Source of the DNA: Haloarchaeobius litoreus
GTDB lineage: Archaea; Halobacteriota; Halobacteria; Halobacteriales; Natrialbaceae
Length of the DNA stretch: 64,000 nt
Assembly: GCF_024495425.1 (NCBI RefSeq)
Contig: NZ_JANHJR010000001.1
Coordinates: 434,001 to 498,000 of the forward strand
Direction of reading: 5' to 3'
Under the pieces are notes generated by a model, which did no database searches, was not told the DNA's origin, and saw nothing but the letters and a program-made list of their open reading frames with translations. Below, in pieces: positions 61,112 to 64,000 of this stretch (position 1 is its first letter; each line of letters starts with the position of its first letter). The position numbers and the translations under genes are program-made.

Positions 61112-61338
61112 CGCGTTGATGACGTACACGACGACGATATTAAAAGTTCTCCCGCGAAGAAATAAACGCCTGGCAGTTCCCAATATCTCCTCGAAACGTC
61201 TCTTCTGGAGCCTCTTGACGCCGGTTGTCGAACTAGTGAACGAAGATGGTGTTTGGAAATCGCTATTGGAGGCCATCGGCCGGGCACCGGGCATGTCGAG
61301 CACACACCTATTTGGTCGCGGTCGCCCAACGACGCCAC

Positions 61339-61554
61339 GTGTCGAACCGACCGGGACTGGCCGCGTTGCGCGGAGCGCTGGGGCACCGGCGACGGAACGC
61401 CGTCGCACTCGTCCTCGCCGTTGTCCCGGTCGCGGTCGCGCTCGCCGTCGGGTCCCGGGTCGCGCTGTACGGTGCGGCGCTCGCTGCGTTCGTGGTGTGG
61501 ATGGCCTGGTTCGTGCTGACCGCGGTCGACTGGCTGGAGCGGGCGGACTTCTGA
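61339..61554 (+). CDS. Small membrane protein
   Basis: 71 residues from GTG 61339 ((M)SNRPGLAALRGALGHRRRN). Two hydrophobic helices, AVALVLAVVPVAVALAVGS and VALYGAALAAFVVWMAWFVL, follow a basic N-terminus. The frame is short and the start is uncertain, but the helical pair argues for a real product. The function is unknown. Confidence 0.6.
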   Translation: MSNRPGLAALRGALGHRRRNAVALVLAVVPVAVALAVGSRVALYGAALAAFVVWMAWFVLTAVDWLERADF

Positions 61555-61621
61555 GCTACGGCCCACCTGACTCCCGGTCGGGACCGAACGATTCTACTCG
61601 GTGCCGGACGCACTGGCGACC

Positions 61622-62302
61622 ATGCGAGACACCATCGTCGAGCTGCTGGCCGCCAACGCCGAGCACGCCAGCGAGTTCGCGGACCGGTTCGACGACGTAC
61701 AGGACGCACAGCATCCCGAGGCCGTGACGGTCTGCTGTTCGGACTCGCGTGTCCTTCAGGACCTCGTCTGGGGCAACGAAGAGCCCGGACGGCTGTTCAC
61801 CTGCGGGAACATCGGCAACCGTGTCGTCCAGGAGAGCGAGGCCGGGCCGGTCGTCTCCGGCGACGTGCTCTACCCGCTGGCACACACCGGCACCGAGGTC
61901 GCCGTCGTCGTCGGCCACACCGGCTGTGGCGCGGTGACGGCGACGTACGACGAACTGACCGGCGGCATCGACGAGCCGGCCGGTATCGAGCACTGCGTCT
62001 CCCTGCTCGCGGACGAACTCGAAGCCGGCGTCGAGGCGCTCCCCGACGACATCGACCGGGCGGACGCGGTGAATCACCTCGTCGAGTACAACGTCGACCG
62101 ACAGGTCGAGTTCCTCAAAGAGAGCGACGAGGTCCCCGACGACGTGACGGTCGTCGGCGTCGTTTACGACTTCCAGGACGTCTACACCGACCGTCGTGGC
62201 GAGGTCCACGTTGTCAACGTCGACGGCGAGCGCGACGTGGCGACGCTCTGCCAGGAGCACCCTGAAACCGAGGACCGCATCCGTCGGCGCTGGTCGTATT
62301 GA
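61622..62302 (+). CDS. Beta-carbonic anhydrase
   Basis: 226 residues from ATG 61622 (MRDTIVELLAANAEHASEFA). The zinc ligands are visible: Cys at VTVCCSDSRV, His and Cys at VVGHTGCGAV, and the Asp-Arg pair of SDSRV. These residues define beta-class carbonic anhydrase, which interconverts CO2 and bicarbonate in the cytoplasm. Length and order are typical. Confidence 0.92.
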   Translation: MRDTIVELLAANAEHASEFADRFDDVQDAQHPEAVTVCCSDSRVLQDLVWGNEEPGRLFTCGNIGNRVVQESEAGPVVSGDVLYPLAHTGTEVAVVVGHTGCGAVTATYDELTGGIDEPAGIEHCVSLLADELEAGVEALPDDIDRADAVNHLVEYNVDRQVEFLKESDEVPDDVTVVGVVYDFQDVYTDRRGEVHVVNVDGERDVATLCQEHPETEDRIRRRWSY

Positions 62303-62392
62303 CTCGTTCCGTGGGCGGCTCGGAAGTTGGCAAGTATCCTGTAACATCGCTTAATTCCGCACTCGGCGTAGTTCCACGTTGGTGACAGACAC

Positions 62393-62674
62393 ATGGAGAA
62401 GAACGTCGGCGGCTACGACCGACTCGCCAGACTCGTCCTCGGACCGGTGCTGATCGTCGTCGGTGCGGCGGGATTGGCCGACATCCTGACGATCGTGAGC
62501 GGGACGGCCGGTCTCCTGTTCGCCGGAGCACTGTTCGTCGTCGGGACGGTGCTCCTCGTGACCGGGGTGACCCAGCGCTGCGTGCTGAACGGTCTCCTCG
62601 GCCTCAATTCGTACGAGGAGGGCCCCGAGACCGCGTCAGAATCCGACCGGGTCCGCTCGGAGACGAGTCGCTGA
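62393..62674 (+). CDS. DUF2892-type small membrane protein
   Basis: 93 residues. MEKNVGGYDRLARLVLGPVL matches the start of YgaP/DUF2892 membrane proteins, followed by two helices and RCVLNGLLGLNSYEE with one Cys. Such proteins are often found with sulfur or redox genes. A small promoter region is upstream. Confidence 0.8.
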   Translation: MEKNVGGYDRLARLVLGPVLIVVGAAGLADILTIVSGTAGLLFAGALFVVGTVLLVTGVTQRCVLNGLLGLNSYEEGPETASESDRVRSETSR

Positions 62675-62769
62675 ACGCCACGGCGTGAAACCGACTGGAG
62701 CGATTCTCTCCACAGACACCGCCGGGATGGCATACACAGAGCCGCCGGTGCGATACCCTGTCTCCCCGC

Positions 62770-63642
62770 TCAGTCGAGGCGAGAGTGGGGTGGTCGTGGC
62801 ACTTCGTCGGCACTCGTCAGCGTCTTCGCCCCCCAGATGGCCGTCACGAGGACCGCGAGCAGCACCCAGTGTCCGTAGTAGAACACGTCCCCGACCTCGA
62901 TGGCCTCGGAGACGAAGTTGACCCAGCCGTGGAACAAGATGATGGCGAGGATGCTCCGTGCGGTGTGGTTGTACACCCACGTGAACGCCACCGAGAGGGC
63001 GACGACCCCGACCATGAACAGCCAGAACCCCGGCGTCCCGAAGCCCACGCTCTCGGCCTGGAACGACCCCCCGACGAAGAACAGTGGGAGGTGCCAGACC
63101 GCCCAGACGACACCCAGGATCAGGCTGGCACTCAGCGCCGACCAGTTCAGTTGCAGCCGGTCGAGGGCGTAGCCTCGCCACCCCAGCTCTTCGAGGAGTG
63201 GCGGCAGCGTCGCGAAGAACAGCGATGGCAGGATCGCCAGCGGGTTCACGGCGAACTCCTGCACGCCCGCACCCAGCGTGGCACCGACGTCACCCGACAC
63301 CAGCGCGACGACTGCCGCGACGATCGTCACGACCACCGGCACCAGCAGGATGACGAGGGCCCACCTGACACCGATTCGGCGAACCTGCGTGAGGCGATTC
63401 CAGAAGTCAGTTCGCCCGGGCTCGTCGTAGACGAGGTAGACGAACCCGATACCGGCGATTCCCGGCCCCGTGAGCCCCGCGAGCAGCACGCCGAGCCCTG
63501 CCGCGCTATCGAACCGGAGCCCGAGGGCGATCGCCGCCAGCCAGAACCCCCACGTGATGGCGTACGTCACGGCGAAGAACAGCCATGGATTTCCGGCAGG
63601 GCTGGACGTACTGTCGGCCGTCGAACGCGGGATCTCCTCCAT
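62770..63642 (-). CDS. CPBP family intramembrane metalloprotease
   Basis: 290 residues with about eight membrane helices. Motifs are complete: E-E-x3-R (LLEELGWRGYALDR), the following H (VVWAVWHLPLFF) and F-H-G-W-V-N in LFHGWVNFVSEA. Such proteins process prenylated or membrane-embedded peptides. It is a common haloarchaeal gene with a typical length. Confidence 0.92.
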   Translation of the reverse strand: MEEIPRSTADSTSSPAGNPWLFFAVTYAITWGFWLAAIALGLRFDSAAGLGVLLAGLTGPGIAGIGFVYLVYDEPGRTDFWNRLTQVRRIGVRWALVILLVPVVVTIVAAVVALVSGDVGATLGAGVQEFAVNPLAILPSLFFATLPPLLEELGWRGYALDRLQLNWSALSASLILGVVWAVWHLPLFFVGGSFQAESVGFGTPGFWLFMVGVVALSVAFTWVYNHTARSILAIILFHGWVNFVSEAIEVGDVFYYGHWVLLAVLVTAIWGAKTLTSADEVPRPPHSRLD

Positions 63643-63790
63643 ACCACATACACTGGCGCAAGGTCCTTAACACGAGCCGGCAGCCGTCAGTTCGCTGTCC
63701 TCTGAGGACCTGGGTGAAACAGCCACCCGCGAACACCCTGTCGAATCGCCACTCGCCGGTTGGGAACCGATATCTCGAACAGCGCCCTGG

Positions 63791-64000
63791 TCACCAGACA
63801 CTCCAGAGTGCGACCAGTCCGAAGCCTCCAATCACCACACCCGCGAACTGGTTCACCCGGCGCAGGACGGGCGGCGTGAACCGATCACGAAAGAGGCTCA
63901 CACCAGCGCTCAGGACGAACCACCAGAGCGCCGACCCGAGGAAGACGCCAGTGACCAGCACGGCGGCGTCGGCGTACTCGCCCGATACCCCGACTCCGAG
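63791..64000 (-). CDS. LysE-family exporter, C-terminal part (partial)
   Basis: The leftward frame enters from the right edge and ends with TGA at 63791. The visible 69 residues have two hydrophobic helices, AAVLVTGVFLGSALWWFVLS and FAGVVIGGFGLVALWSVW, with GSALWW typical for the C-terminal half of LysE/RhtB transporters. The start lies outside the window. Confidence 0.72.
   Translation of the reverse strand, partial: LGVGVSGEYADAAVLVTGVFLGSALWWFVLSAGVSLFRDRFTPPVLRRVNQFAGVVIGGFGLVALWSVW

Noticed and set aside
62785-63705. Rightward 306-codon frame opposite the CPBP protease
   Set aside because: Antisense of a membrane protein with complete CPBP motifs.

Overview
The window comes from a haloarchaeon (class Halobacteria). 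Supporting signs are the high GC of the core genes, proteins rich in Asp and Glu, twin-arginine lipoproteins, a PGF-CTERM S-layer-type glycoprotein, archaeal type IV pilins, a TFB general transcription factor, diphthine synthase, a Trm5-type tRNA methyltransferase and many GTG or leaderless starts. Core chromosome (about 23.8-32.1 kb and 53.7-64 kb) alternates with two mobile elements.

Region A, from 1 to about 23.7 kb (open on the left), looks like an integrative conjugative element (ICE). A leftward operon encodes a VirB2/TrbC-like small membrane protein, two exported proteins and a polytopic membrane protein. At the other end a VirD4/TraD-type coupling ATPase (19544-23038) lies divergent from an OB-fold protein, with a 720-bp spacer between them that contains a perfect 19-bp hairpin (candidate oriT). 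In between are a sensor kinase, PIN/antitoxin and AbiE-like toxin-antitoxin pairs, decayed RelE, RHH and SWIM genes, an element-borne TFB, two tandem pilins and an ArdC-like antirestriction protein. Five leftward promoters share a TATA box followed by a CTCCCTCAC-type palindrome, which suggests a common regulon that includes the TFB. Six copies of CGATTATGA lie downstream of the coupling protein.

Region B (23.8-32.1 kb) is core: phosphoglycolate phosphatase, Drg GTPase, a double-VOC protein, an S-layer-type glycoprotein, DphB, a Trm5-type methyltransferase and tRNA-Thr(CGT).

Region C is a 21.6-kb element integrated in that tRNA. Its ends are the attL core 32096-32108 and attR core 53667-53679, each flanked by matching inverted arm repeats, with the integrase beside attR. 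It carries a defence island: a GmrSD-like DUF262/DUF1524 protein, an orphan GHKL ATPase, a PD-(D/E)XK nuclease, an EEP-family nuclease, a zinc-ribbon GNAT, a McrB-like AAA+ with two EVE-like domains coupled to a McrC-like nuclease, and a HEPN-like protein. Its replication module is a primase-helicase with an iteron/palindrome cluster at its 3' side and a chain of overlapping micro-ORFs before it. A restriction-endonuclease-like protein, a small-terminase-like protein and a TraB-like membrane protein follow. The integrase has a helix-hairpin-helix domain inserted in its catalytic domain.

Region D (53.7-64 kb) is core again: uridine kinase, a beta-propeller protein, a P19-like lipoprotein, a PGF-CTERM protein, beta-carbonic anhydrase, a CPBP protease and a partial LysE-type exporter. 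All assignments come from reading motifs and context; no database search was possible.
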